Shown one piece after another: positions 47,027 through 55,696 of a stretch of 64,000 nt of DNA (position 1 is the stretch's first letter; each line of letters starts with the position of its first letter). The DNA comes from Sporosarcina limicola (GTDB taxonomy: Bacteria; Bacillota; Bacilli; Bacillales_A; Planococcaceae). The notes under the pieces were generated by a model. The model had not been told where the DNA came from and searched no databases. It was given only the letters and a program-made list of their open reading frames with translations. The position numbers and the translations under genes are program-made. Where the stretch lies: positions 177,719 through 241,718 of the forward strand of contig NZ_JADBEL010000004.1 in the NCBI RefSeq assembly GCF_014873855.1, in the 5' to 3' direction.

Positions 47027-47655
47027 ACATCTTCCTGCCTTTCAATCGTTTCATAGGATGCTGCTAGGGCAGACACCGCTTGTAAATAATCTAGCCTCGG
47101 ATTAAAACCGGGTTTAATTTCTGTGGACATCTCCATAACCTCATCAAGTGTAATGGATTTTCTTCCGCCAGATATCATTCTTTCCCAATATTTCTCAAAG
47201 AAAACATAAGGGGTGATGAAATAACGGTCAAGGGAAGTGAATTTTAGGATGAAAAATGTGATTCCACCTTGCTTTGACACGCTTTTCATATGGTTTACCT
47301 GATGCTCATGAATATTTTGTAGCGGGAAGGAAGTTGCGCTTTTCGTTTCTTTTGCTTCAAAGTCGATATACTTTCCTTTCCATAGCCCATTGTAGTCCGT
47401 TGTAGATGGCGTCCGAAAATAGGCTTCCGTAATAACGGCAGCGCTTCTTGCAGGATAGTTTACATTGACGACTTGGATTGGAACGGGCTTCTTATGGATG
47501 ACAGCCATGCTGCGACTTAGGTAGAACTCATTTGTTTCATTCAATTCATCTTCCAACGTCTTTCCACGGTTACTGAAGGATAGATTGGTTTTTTTTTGCT
47601 GTCCCAACTTTTGAACGGGTACGTATTTTTTGCCGTTCGGATAACGTATTGCCAT
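47023..47655 (-). CDS. recU: Holliday junction resolvase RecU
   Basis: 210 aa endonuclease that cuts Holliday junctions, with roles in recombination and chromosome segregation. Catalytic cluster in TTDYNGLWKGKYIDFEAKET (about residues 93-112: D, E and K). The start is ATG 47655 with GAGGTG upstream; the ORF extends further but without a ribosome site. In operon with ponA (four-base overlap), as in B. subtilis. Confidence 0.94.
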   Translation of the reverse strand: MAIRYPNGKKYVPVQKLGQQKKTNLSFSNRGKTLEDELNETNEFYLSRSMAVIHKKPVPIQVVNVNYPARSAAVITEAYFRTPSTTDYNGLWKGKYIDFEAKETKSATSFPLQNIHEHQVNHMKSVSKQGGITFFILKFTSLDRYFITPYVFFEKYWERMISGGRKSITLDEVMEMSTEIKPGFNPRLDYLQAVSALAASYETIERQEDV

Positions 47656-47830
47656 ACGGTTCACCTCGCATCTACTAATCATACCACATGGATTAGACGG
47701 TCTGTGAGGTGGAAAGTTCCACATTCAATTCAAAATCTATGATAGTAAGGAATGTACGTTCGCTCAGTGTGGTGAAGTATGTCCATCTCTGATAAAATGA
47801 AAGAAACGTATGGAAAGGGTGTGCATCAGT

Positions 47831-48202
47831 ATGAATTTGATTGAAAAAACGAAAACCCTTCTTGCAGTTTGCGCGGAGTGTTTTGAAAGGCATGCTCGTA
47901 TGAGGGAACTGGATGTTGAACCTGATTTTTTTAATGAAGTAAAACCATATGCGGATAAGATCCACACAATGCTGGATGAATGGACAATAGAAGTGAGTGA
48001 CTGGATTAAAATCGCTAAACCGATGTATGTTCATCCCGTCCAGATTGAGTCGCTAAATGATTCGATGAGGCAATTCGTAGTGCAGTCGTTTTACCAGAAA
48101 ACCGGTAAGAAACGTTTCGTCTTATCAATTAACTCCGCTGAGTACACGTTTAAGACGATTTTAGATGCGCTCGATCGTGCGGAAGAAGGAGAAGCAGAAT
48201 GA
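47831..48202 (+). CDS. yppE: YppE-like protein (DUF1798)
   Basis: 123 aa, the same length as B. subtilis YppE, all-helical, with the family-like stretch PKYVHPEQ seen here as PMYVHPVQIESLND (about residues 64-77). Start ATG 47831 has GGGTG about 8 bases upstream; ATG 47810 is an alternative. Overlaps mrfA by four bases. Function unknown. yppC, yppF and yppG are not present at this site. Confidence 0.8.
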   Translation: MNLIEKTKTLLAVCAECFERHARMRELDVEPDFFNEVKPYADKIHTMLDEWTIEVSDWIKIAKPMYVHPVQIESLNDSMRQFVVQSFYQKTGKKRFVLSINSAEYTFKTILDALDRAEEGEAE

Positions 48203-50466
48203 AGAAGACGCCTTTAGCGGTCGTCTTAGAAAAGCTGAGGACGGATCCTGTTTTTTCAACCAATGTTATTCATTACAGGACAATCGAAGGGAAAAAGGCA
48301 TGTTATGCGGAATTTCCGGATAACCTCCATCCATCGGTTATCAAAGCGCTAGCATCGAAAGGCATAAACAAGCTGTACAGTCATCAGCGGGAAGCGTTCG
48401 AATTGGCTGCTAACGGAAAGTCCTTTACTGCGGTCACACCAACGGCATCTGGAAAATCACTCTGTTATCATCTGCCTGTTATGCAAAGTATTCTCGAAGA
48501 CGATGCGTCGCGCGCCATCTATCTGTTTCCGACGAAGGCACTTGCACAAGATCAACTTGCGGATCTTCATGAATTGATTGAAGCTAGCGGAGAAACAATC
48601 TTCAGTTATACGTATGATGGGGATACCGCGCCAGGGCTACGCTCCAAGGTTCGAAAGTCAGGTCATATCGTATTGACGAATCCGGATATGCTGCATTCCG
48701 GCATTTTGCCACATCATACGAAATGGGTTTCGTTATTTGAGAACTTGAAATATATCATTATCGATGAATTACATACGTACAAAGGTGTTTTCGGGAGTCA
48801 TGTTGCGCATGTACTTCGAAGGCTAAAGCGCATCTGTAATTACTATGGAAGTGATCCTGTTTTCATTTGTACATCGGCCACGATTGCTAATCCGAAAGAA
48901 CTTGCGGAGTCACTAACAAACTCGGCTGTGGAGTTGATTGTAAATAACGGGGCACCTGCAGGTAAGAAGCATTTCGTGTTCTACAATCCGCCTGTTGTTC
49001 ATCCAACTTTCGGTATTCGCCGCAGTGCTGTTCTTGAAGTACGAGACGTTGCTTCCATGCTGTACCGCGAAGGAATCCAAACAATCATTTTTGCGAAAAG
49101 TCGCGTGCGAGTTGAAATGCTTGTTACCTATATGAAAGAGTTGACGAAGAAAAGGTTGTTTGATAAAACCATTATGGGTTACAGAGGCGGTTATCTACCT
49201 TCTGAACGACGGAAGATTGAAAAAGGGCTTCGTGATGGTGAAATCCGAACAGTCGTTAGTACAAATGCGCTTGAACTGGGCATTGATATTGGTCAATTAC
49301 AAGCATGTATTATGACAGGTTACCCGGGAAATATTGCAAGTGCTTTCCAACAGGCGGGGCGAGCGGGGAGGCGGCAGGAAGAGGCGTTGATTATTTATGT
49401 TGCCCAGTCTGTCGCGCTCGATCAGTATATTATTGAACATCCTGACTATTTGTTGGGCCAATCACCCGAAGAAGCACGCATTCATCCAGATAATATGTTC
49501 ATCTTAATGGATCATCTGAAATGCGCTTCATTCGAATTACCTTTTTCATCGACAGAAACATACGGTGAATTTGAAGTGCAGGAATTACTCGCTTTTCTTG
49601 AAAGTGAAGGGGTCCTCGTCAAGACGGTAGACAAATGGCATTGGATGACGGATCGATTCCCTGCAAGTGAAGTAAGTCTCCGTTCTGCATCGCAGGAAAA
49701 CGTCGTCATTATTAATCGAACACATCCGAAAGAGACGAAGGTTCTTGGGGAGATGGATCGTTTTAGCGCAATGACGCTTTTACATGAAGAGGCCATCTAT
49801 CTGCATCAGGGTACTCAATTCCAAGTAGAGGAACTGGACTGGGATGAAAAGAAGGCGTATGTGACGGAAGTAGATGTCGATTATTTTACGGATGCAAATT
49901 TAGCGGTTGAATTGAAAGTGATGAACGAGGATGGAACGCAGCAACTCGGATTAAATAATGCATCTTACGGCGATATCGCGGTGCTTGCGATTCCGACGAT
50001 TTTCAAAAAAATACGTTTTGACTCACATGACAATATCGGCTCCGGTCCGATTTCATTGCCAGCAGAGGAATTGCATACGACTTCCACCTGGTTGACGTTC
50101 GATGTTCCAGAAGGATGGACAGGGGCGGGATTAACCGATGCAATGACAGGTGCCGCTTATGCAATCCAATCGTTCATCCCACTTTTTGTCCGTTGTGACA
50201 GGACGGATATCTATGTTGTCCCACAGGTCAAAGCGGTTCATACTGGAAAACCGACGATTTTTATTTACGATAGTTATCCCGGCGGTATTGGTTTGAGTGA
50301 AAGCATCTTCAGTCGGTGGGGCGACTTGCTAAGTCAAGTAGCTAATCACATATCCGCTTGTCGTTGCGAATCAGGCTGTCCGGTTTGTATTGGCGCACAA
50401 GAACCAGGCATTAAAATGAAACATACCGTCGAGGATATTCTTCAAATTCTTTCGAGGAAAGAATAA
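48199..50466 (+). CDS. mrfA: DEAD/DEAH helicase MrfA (YprA)
   Basis: 755 aa superfamily 2 helicase. Walker A TPTASGKS (about residues 75-82), DELH box (about 196-199), motif VI QQAGRAGR (about 390-397) and a C-terminal zinc-binding cluster CRCESGCPVC (about 718-727). In B. subtilis MrfA works with exonuclease MrfB in a mitomycin-specific excision repair. Here mrfB does not follow; the accessory island begins instead, so repair may be incomplete or mrfB lies elsewhere. Confidence 0.93.
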   Translation: MKKTPLAVVLEKLRTDPVFSTNVIHYRTIEGKKACYAEFPDNLHPSVIKALASKGINKLYSHQREAFELAANGKSFTAVTPTASGKSLCYHLPVMQSILEDDASRAIYLFPTKALAQDQLADLHELIEASGETIFSYTYDGDTAPGLRSKVRKSGHIVLTNPDMLHSGILPHHTKWVSLFENLKYIIIDELHTYKGVFGSHVAHVLRRLKRICNYYGSDPVFICTSATIANPKELAESLTNSAVELIVNNGAPAGKKHFVFYNPPVVHPTFGIRRSAVLEVRDVASMLYREGIQTIIFAKSRVRVEMLVTYMKELTKKRLFDKTIMGYRGGYLPSERRKIEKGLRDGEIRTVVSTNALELGIDIGQLQACIMTGYPGNIASAFQQAGRAGRRQEEALIIYVAQSVALDQYIIEHPDYLLGQSPEEARIHPDNMFILMDHLKCASFELPFSSTETYGEFEVQELLAFLESEGVLVKTVDKWHWMTDRFPASEVSLRSASQENVVIINRTHPKETKVLGEMDRFSAMTLLHEEAIYLHQGTQFQVEELDWDEKKAYVTEVDVDYFTDANLAVELKVMNEDGTQQLGLNNASYGDIAVLAIPTIFKKIRFDSHDNIGSGPISLPAEELHTTSTWLTFDVPEGWTGAGLTDAMTGAAYAIQSFIPLFVRCDRTDIYVVPQVKAVHTGKPTIFIYDSYPGGIGLSESIFSRWGDLLSQVANHISACRCESGCPVCIGAQEPGIKMKHTVEDILQILSRKE

Positions 50467-50542
50467 GTCAGGAACCTTTCACTACTTAAAACGAACCGTT
50501 CTTGAAGTGGGGGATCCCTTCTACATCAATCAAAGCTTACTG

Positions 50543-50590
50543 AAAGTCCCCAATCACCTTATTCTTTGCGATAAGATGATTGGGGACTTT
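50543..50590. terminator. Strong inverted repeat after mrfA (bidirectional terminator)
   Basis: AAAGTCCCCAATCA-CTTAT pairs with ATAAG-TGATTGGGGACTTT. Marks the end of the backbone block and the left flank of the accessory island. Confidence 0.75.
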
Positions 50591-50758
50591 ATCTATTCTG
50601 ACTATATGAGAAGTTCCATCTTGTATTGACATAAGGCATATTTCTTGAGGAAAAAGCGTACAATTACTTTGTTATATTGTATTAAATGTAATCAAATATG
50701 GTATGATAATAAGGTATGTGAGATAATATCTCAACTAATTAATAAGGAGGATGCATTT

Positions 50759-52036
50759 ATGTTACATCAATTTACTTTCAGTAACTTTAAATCCTTTAAA
50801 AAAACAACTACTTTAGATTTAATTGCTGCATCTATTACTGAACATGCACAAGATTTAGCTAACGACTGTTTCGATGAAAAAGTATTAAAAGTTTCAGCTA
50901 TTTTTGGGGCTAACGCTAGTGGGAAATCTAATGTAGTCAAAGCCTTCGATTTTATGAGAAATAATGTTTTATTGTCTTTTTTTCGAAGTAACGATTTAGA
51001 CCAGGATATCGAAACTTCGAATTTGACCTTGGACCCTTTCAAGTTCGATAATTCTATAGAGCCTTCAGATTTTGAAGTATTATTCTCTGTTGATGAAAAT
51101 ATTTATAATTATGGCTTCAGTATTGATGTAGATCGGATTAGAGAAGAGTTTTTATATGTTAGAGATAAAAAATCAAAAAAAGAAAAATTCACCAACATCT
51201 TTTATAGAACTGGAAATGATGTTGAAGAAGTAACGGGAGAATTAAAAAGTGTATCAAATATTTTGAAAATATCCAAGATTCTTGGAAGCCGCACATTATT
51301 TTTAAGCTTTGCTGCAAATTTAGAAATTCCTATAGCACGAACAGTTTATGAATGGTTTATTTCATCAAAAGTTATGGATTATGGTCAAGATACATCTGAA
51401 CGCCTCATTCTAAATAAAAGGGCTTCACCACTCGTAAGATTATTGCAGGATGATAAACAAAAATTAGCTCTAGAAAATTTTGTTAAGGCTATTGATTTAG
51501 GTATTGAAGGTTTTTCATTAATCGAGAATGAGATTCTTACCCCTTCAGGAGCGGACACTAGATATCAAGTGGTTTCAACTCACAAAAATATAGACGATGG
51601 TAGCTTAGTTGCAGTGCCGCTACATAATGAGTCTAGTGGTACTAAAAAAATGATTTCACTTTATATACCAATTAGTAGGGCTCTTCAAGAAGGTTCCGTT
51701 TTATTTGTAGATGAACTTGATGCAAAATTACATCCACTTTTACTTCGTTATTTGTTGATATTATTCCATTCTAATGAGAGTAATCCAAAAAACGCCCAGT
51801 TAATTTTTGCAACGCACGATGTATTTTCATTAGATAAGTCTAACTTTAGACGCGATGAAATTTGGTTTGTAGATAAAAATGATCAAGGGATTTCTGATTT
51901 ATATTCATTAGATTCTTATTTACTCGAGGAAAATGGTACTACTAAAAAAGTTCGAAAAGACGCCAGTTATGGAAAAGACTATATTCTTGGCAGGTATAAA
52001 TCTGTTCCTAAATTAAAGTCATTAATGGAGGAGTGA
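50759..52036 (+). CDS. abiLi: AbiL/RloA-type ABC ATPase (phage-defence ATPase)
   Basis: 425 aa AAA15/ABC-like ATPase. Walker A GANASGKSN (about residues 49-57), ABC-type signature SSGTKK (about 299-304), Walker B LFVDELDAKLHP (about 323-334) and switch His in ATHDVF (about 359-364). Start ATG 50759 follows AAGGAGG by 8 bases; the TTG-started extension lies in promoter-like DNA. Four bases upstream of an RloB/AbiLii gene, the layout of AbiL and relatives (OLD, PARIS) that pair an ABC ATPase sensor with a TOPRIM nuclease effector. More AT-rich than mrfA, so probably acquired. Confidence 0.85.
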   Translation: MLHQFTFSNFKSFKKTTTLDLIAASITEHAQDLANDCFDEKVLKVSAIFGANASGKSNVVKAFDFMRNNVLLSFFRSNDLDQDIETSNLTLDPFKFDNSIEPSDFEVLFSVDENIYNYGFSIDVDRIREEFLYVRDKKSKKEKFTNIFYRTGNDVEEVTGELKSVSNILKISKILGSRTLFLSFAANLEIPIARTVYEWFISSKVMDYGQDTSERLILNKRASPLVRLLQDDKQKLALENFVKAIDLGIEGFSLIENEILTPSGADTRYQVVSTHKNIDDGSLVAVPLHNESSGTKKMISLYIPISRALQEGSVLFVDELDAKLHPLLLRYLLILFHSNESNPKNAQLIFATHDVFSLDKSNFRRDEIWFVDKNDQGISDLYSLDSYLLEENGTTKKVRKDASYGKDYILGRYKSVPKLKSLMEE

Positions 52037-52040
52037 ATTT

Positions 52041-52691
52041 ATGGCTAGACATCTGCCAGGAAAAAAGAAGAAGAGAGAAAAGAGGCTGCCGGAACCTTCC
52101 AGTTTTTTAATAGCAACTGAGGGGAAAAGTACCGAAGTAAATTATTTTAAAGGATTTAAAGATGAAATTAATGCACGTTTTAAAAATTCTATCCAATCAT
52201 ACGAGATAGAAATTAAGGGGATTGGTAAAGAAACATTACGCGTTATCGAGGATATAGAAGAGTACTCTAGAAAACTCCCAATTTTATATGAAAATATCTG
52301 GGCGGTTTTTGACAAAGATGACTTCCCACAAGATGATTTCGATAATGCAATAAATAAAGCTGGAGAAATGGGAATGGAAGTTGCATGGTCAAACCAATGT
52401 TTTGAACTATGGTATTTATTACATTTTTCTTATAGTCAATCAGCATTACATCGTGATGATATTTCTGAAAAATTAGATTTTTAATTTAAGAAGTTAGGTT
52501 TCAGTAATTATGATAAAACTAACCCAGAGATATACTCTATCCTAAAATCTAAGATGAATACAGCATTAAAAAATGCTAAAGGATTAGACGATAATAGTAA
52601 TCCTAATATTCCACCTTCAAAAAAGGATCCAAATACAAGAGTATATATACTGGTTAATGAACTGTTGGATATTTTAGATCGACCTCAATAA
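52041..52691 (+). pseudogene. abiLii: AbiLii/RloB TOPRIM-like effector, interrupted by in-frame TAA
   Basis: Reads as 216 codons with one in-frame stop at codon 148 (TAA 52482-52484); the frame then continues for 68 codons to TAA 52689. The first 147 aa hold the TOPRIM-like acidic residues: ATEGKS (about 29-34) and FDKDD (about 90-94), then the WSNQCFELWYLLHF segment typical of RloB. The C-terminal part (KKLGFSNYDKTNPEIY and onward) has normal coding character, so the stop is a single recent change or a recoding site. Without read-through the effector lacks its last third and is probably inactive. Confidence 0.75.
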
Positions 52692-52703
52692 ATACAATGG
52701 CTT

Positions 52704-52749
52704 AAGCAGGACGATAGATATGAATGCATTGTCCTGCTTTTACTTTTTT
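52704..52749 (+). terminator. Intrinsic terminator after the AbiL locus
   Basis: AAGCAGGAC pairs with GTCCTGCTT, followed by TTACTTTTTT. It comes after the full-length end of the second gene, not after the premature stop. Confidence 0.85.
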
Positions 52750-52752
52750 ATA

Positions 52753-54468
52753 TTAAGCCTTCAAACCCTCTTCATCAATTAATTTATATATCATCTTTCG
52801 GTTGATACCTGTATTCTCTTCCATCTGCCTGCCACTGAATCCTGGATTCTTCACCAATTCTTTTTTTATTATTTCTATTCTTTTTTCTCGCAGTTCTGGA
52901 CTAAGTGTATTTGGTTTAAGATGTTTGAATGTACCGAAGCGCTCTTGGTCTAGCTTTAGTGTAGGTGGTTGACTTCCTACTGCCTTTCCAAGGGCTTCTA
53001 GTGATATGCCGCGGTTCTTTTGTCCAAATGCTTTTGCGCCTGCTTGTGTCGTGTCGTGGACCGCTCCATCAATTCGTGTTCTGTCATTTCTTCTATCGAT
53101 TCAATTGCTACTTTTAGATCTACTTTAACTTTTTGAGGTAAGAAGGCATGCAAAATTAGCAAGTCGTTTTCTACGTCCCTTGTAGCGGAAGGAAATAAGC
53201 TACCAATCAATCTTTGTTGATCCGATTCATCAAGTAGCTGCTCGAATCGATTTGCAACACTTAAAAATTCTGCTACCGTATCACAGTTAATTTGATTATT
53301 TTTAATCAGTTCATATTTTCGTTCTGTTAAATCATTTCTTATCAACGCGAGTTGTGCATCCAGTTGGGCACGATTTTCATCCAGCTTCTCTTTTGGCCAT
53401 GTGCCGTCCAAATATAAATCGAGTAGACGGTCTATCTTTTCTTGGGTAGATTGTTCTTGTTTCGCAAGTTGCTTGACTTCTTTGTCTAACGCTATTAATT
53501 CGTTCTCATCAAAATCCGAGTCGATGTATTTATGAGCTGTTTCTTTATTCAATAATATTATCCTTGACGGCCTTTATGATGCGGTGCTTAATTCTTTTGT
53601 CATTAACGTAAGGTTTGGTCGCGCAATTGTCATGGGTGGTCTCGGCTGTGTGAGAAATGACGAACATAGGATAACGTTGATTCTCTTTTTTTCCATACGT
53701 AAAATGCTTCTTAACGCTGATTACTTTGCCGCAACTTGCACAGAGGATTTCGGTATCCCGCAGGAAATGGGGTTCGGCGGATTTGCGGATATACCTTTTC
53801 CGTAGTTCTTTTTGTATCCGATCATAAGTTCCCTCAGTTCTTAATTTTGGATAAACATCCGGCTTCGTAATTGTTTCGGTTTTAAATATCTTTTCCAATA
53901 CGCCGTGGTAGGATTTCCGCTTTAATTTCGCTAGCACCTGTTGACTCGTCCACTTTTTACCTTCGATTGTCTTACAACGCTTATTTAACTCATTGACGAT
54001 TTTTGTTATTCCCAAATTTCCCTCTAAATATAAGTCATCGATAAAAGGGATTAACCAAGATCGTTCTTCGTTCACTTCCAACATACCGGTCTCGGGGTAG
54101 TATGTATATTCCTCAGGTTGTCGGCCCCACACATTTCCTTCGCGCGTGTATTGACTTTTCCCTCTTATCATTTTTCTCAATAAGTCTCTGCGTGACCGTC
54201 GCGCAAATAAGTTCTTCAAATCGGAAATAAACTCATCGTCTTCGTTTGACAGGTCAGTAATGCTACCAGGCGCGGCAATCTTTACGTTATTGTCCCGTAA
54301 TATATCCTTTAAGTATTCCCACTTGATTGTATCCAGGCGAGAAAGACGGTCCTGTTCGATACACAACACTACATCTACCAATCCTATTTGATGTTTATCT
54401 ATTAATCGAAACGGAGAGTTTTTTACTGGCATGGTTGAGGGGTCAATCGAAGTATTAAGAGGATGCAA
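52753..54468 (-). pseudogene. Large serine recombinase, broken (N-terminal truncation, two frameshifts)
   Basis: Three consecutive pieces in different frames. Piece 1 (54468-53545) starts inside the catalytic domain at VVLCIEQDRLSR, lacking the N-terminal strand with the nucleophilic serine, and runs through the recombinase domain (SQYTREGNVWGRQPEEYTYY) and the zinc-ribbon (ILCASCGK). Piece 2 (53552-52998) is the coiled coil (LDEVKQLAKQ-like, then EKLDENRAQLDAQL). Piece 3 in a third frame (about 53010-52753) adds GISLEALGKAVG and a C-terminal helix-turn-helix FSGRQMEENTGINRKMIYKL. Likely the former integrase of this island; now inactive. Confidence 0.75.
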
Positions 54469-54518
54469 AGAGGGGTTGTGCTTGCTCCTTAACTATATAG
54501 CGAGTTTGCAAGAATCCC

Positions 54519-54535
54519 TATGTCAATTTGACATA
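54519..54535. promoter_or_regulatory. Palindromic operator-like site
   Basis: TATGTCAA-T-TTGACATA, a perfect 8-bp inverted repeat with one central base, between the divergent recombinase remnant and the HTH fragment at 54553. Fits a binding site for an XRE-type repressor. Confidence 0.5.
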
Positions 54536-54552
54536 AAAGAGGGGGTGAATAC

Positions 54553-54777
54553 ATGAAATATGGAGCGATCTTAAGAGCGTGTCGGGAACGTGCTGGATTC
54601 AGCAAGGGAGTGAAAAATTTGAAAAAACACCTAATTCACGTTTCTGTCGGTTTTGTGGCAGGAGTTAAATTTGCGGAAGTGATTGAATTACCTGCCGAGT
54701 TTTCAGAAGAAGATGTTGAGGAAGAATTTAAAGAATGGGTTTGGAATCAGTTGGATGCTTATAGGACTGAACTTTAA
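54553..54777 (+). CDS. Fusion of an XRE N-terminal stub with a small phage-type protein
   Basis: 74 aa. The first 17 residues (YGAILRACRERAGFS) look like helix 1 of an XRE/Cro helix-turn-helix, but helices 2-5 are missing. The remainder (HVSVGFVAGVKFAEVIELPA, then an acidic helix ending EWVWNQLDAY) resembles small phage proteins with a beta strand pair plus acidic helix. An internal TTG 54619 with AAGGGAGTG upstream gives a clean 52-aa protein, so the true gene may start there and the XRE part is a deletion scar. Function unknown. Confidence 0.55.
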   Translation: MKYGAILRACRERAGFSKGVKNLKKHLIHVSVGFVAGVKFAEVIELPAEFSEEDVEEEFKEWVWNQLDAYRTEL

Positions 54778-54795
54778 AAGTGAGGGAGTGACAAC

Positions 54796-54837
54796 GTGGT
54801 GCAGCAACTTACTATTTTCGATGCGCTGCCAAAATGA
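54796..54837 (+). CDS. Micro-ORF with sliding-clamp-like motif QLTIF
   Basis: 13-codon ORF (GTG GTG start) with GAGGGAGTG upstream, encoding QQLTIFDALPK at its end. QLxxF-type peptides are the consensus for binding the bacterial beta clamp. Could also be a decayed 5' end of a phage replication gene. No other evidence that it is translated. Confidence 0.35.
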   Translation: MVQQLTIFDALPK

Positions 54838-54931
54838 ATAGAAAGGACGTTCACCGTTATGTGCCCGTCCATTTCATATGTATTAATTCATTTTCATAGA
54901 AATAATTCATTATTCTATGTCGGTTCTTTCT

Positions 54932-55087
54932 CTATTCATTTCTTTTATATGATCCATCTATTGGATCAATCGCATCAATCGTATCTTTAAATCGATTACT
55001 TTGATGGAGGAGGATCAAGATAAAAATGAATTGTAAAATCAAGGTAGCAATACAAATACACATCCACATCCACGTCGTAGCAGTCAT
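54932..55087 (-). CDS. Small single-helix membrane protein
   Basis: 51 aa, found by reading the minus strand. One transmembrane helix (about residues 5-28, WMWMCICIATLILQFIFILI) and a short charged tail. AAAGGAGA lies at good spacing before the ATG. Not recognised; holin-like or toxin-like small proteins have this form but nothing more supports either. Confidence 0.6.
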   Translation of the reverse strand: MTATTWMWMCICIATLILQFIFILILLHQSNRFKDTIDAIDPIDGSYKRNE

Positions 55088-55210
55088 TTGATAGTCTCCT
55101 TTCTGACTTTATCTAACTATGAGTTTACTACAAAAATATAGGATAGTCAGTTACGGATCGGTGACAGTCTGGGATGTTTGGGCATGATGAATTGAGGAGG
55201 AGTGAACGGG

Positions 55211-55280
55211 ATGATTAAACGGAATTGATGTTGATTTTATGAAAATCATAGAACGCCAGTACGAAAAAAATGAACATTAA
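55211..55280 (+). pseudogene. Tiny phage-type gene with one-base frameshift
   Basis: ATG 55211 after GGAGGAGTG opens MIKRN then stops; one base later the frame reads GIDVDFMKIIERQYEKNEH to TAA 55280. Length is 3n+1, as expected from a single insertion. Product unknown. Confidence 0.4.
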
Positions 55281-55302
55281 AAAAGCCGACGTAATTGCCG
55301 GC
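55278..55302 (-). terminator. Terminator for the Spo0E-like gene (minus strand)
   Basis: On the minus strand GCCGGC AATTAC GTCGGC TTTTTT. A diverged copy (GCCGCC AATTAC GACGGA TTTTTT) lies at 55611-55633, on the other side of the gene. Confidence 0.7.
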
Positions 55303-55323
55303 TACCCCAAAAGTATTGATGAT

Positions 55324-55494
55324 TCATGTTTTTTTATTTTTCAACCGTTCATATTCATTTAATAATACATCAAGCAATTGGCTTGTTTCAATGACTTTTG
55401 GGTCAGATAGAGGTTTCTCCTTAGCTAGTTCATTGAGTCGTTTTCTTAAATTCTCAATTTGATTATTTATGTCTTCAAGTTTTTTATCGGTCAT
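55324..55494 (-). CDS. Spo0E-family aspartyl-phosphate phosphatase
   Basis: 56 aa. Two-helix hairpin protein with the family signature LSDPKVIETSQLLDVLLNEY (about residues 29-48; the S-x3-E-x-S-x2-LD core). Spo0E-type proteins dephosphorylate Spo0A~P and delay sporulation. ATG 55494 has GGAGG upstream; the longer ORF from 55551 lacks one. An accessory-region copy suggests a mobile element that tunes host sporulation. Whether its target is Spo0A cannot be told from sequence. Confidence 0.85.
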   Translation of the reverse strand: MTDKKLEDINNQIENLRKRLNELAKEKPLSDPKVIETSQLLDVLLNEYERLKNKKT

Positions 55495-55610
55495 GTTATA
55501 CCTCCAACTTTTTTTAGTATCTATAACGGAGGTAGAAAATATACATGTCAATAAAAACCTAAAGGCGTATTATTTTTATATTAGTATAGATTTTTACCAA
55601 TAACAAAAGA

Positions 55611-55633
55611 AAAAATCCGTCGTAATTGGCGGC
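55611..55633 (-). repeat. Diverged copy of the Spo0E-gene terminator
   Basis: The motif CCG-CGTAATTG-CGGCTAC with preceding A-run occurs here and at 55280-55304, same orientation, 330 bp apart, flanking the Spo0E-like gene. Here the stem is weaker. Probably the trace of a former duplicated gene end. Confidence 0.5.
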
Positions 55634-55696
55634 TACTACTAAATTGTTATTGGATCAAGATCCATTTGTCATATGACTCGGAAAGGGTGGAGAAGG

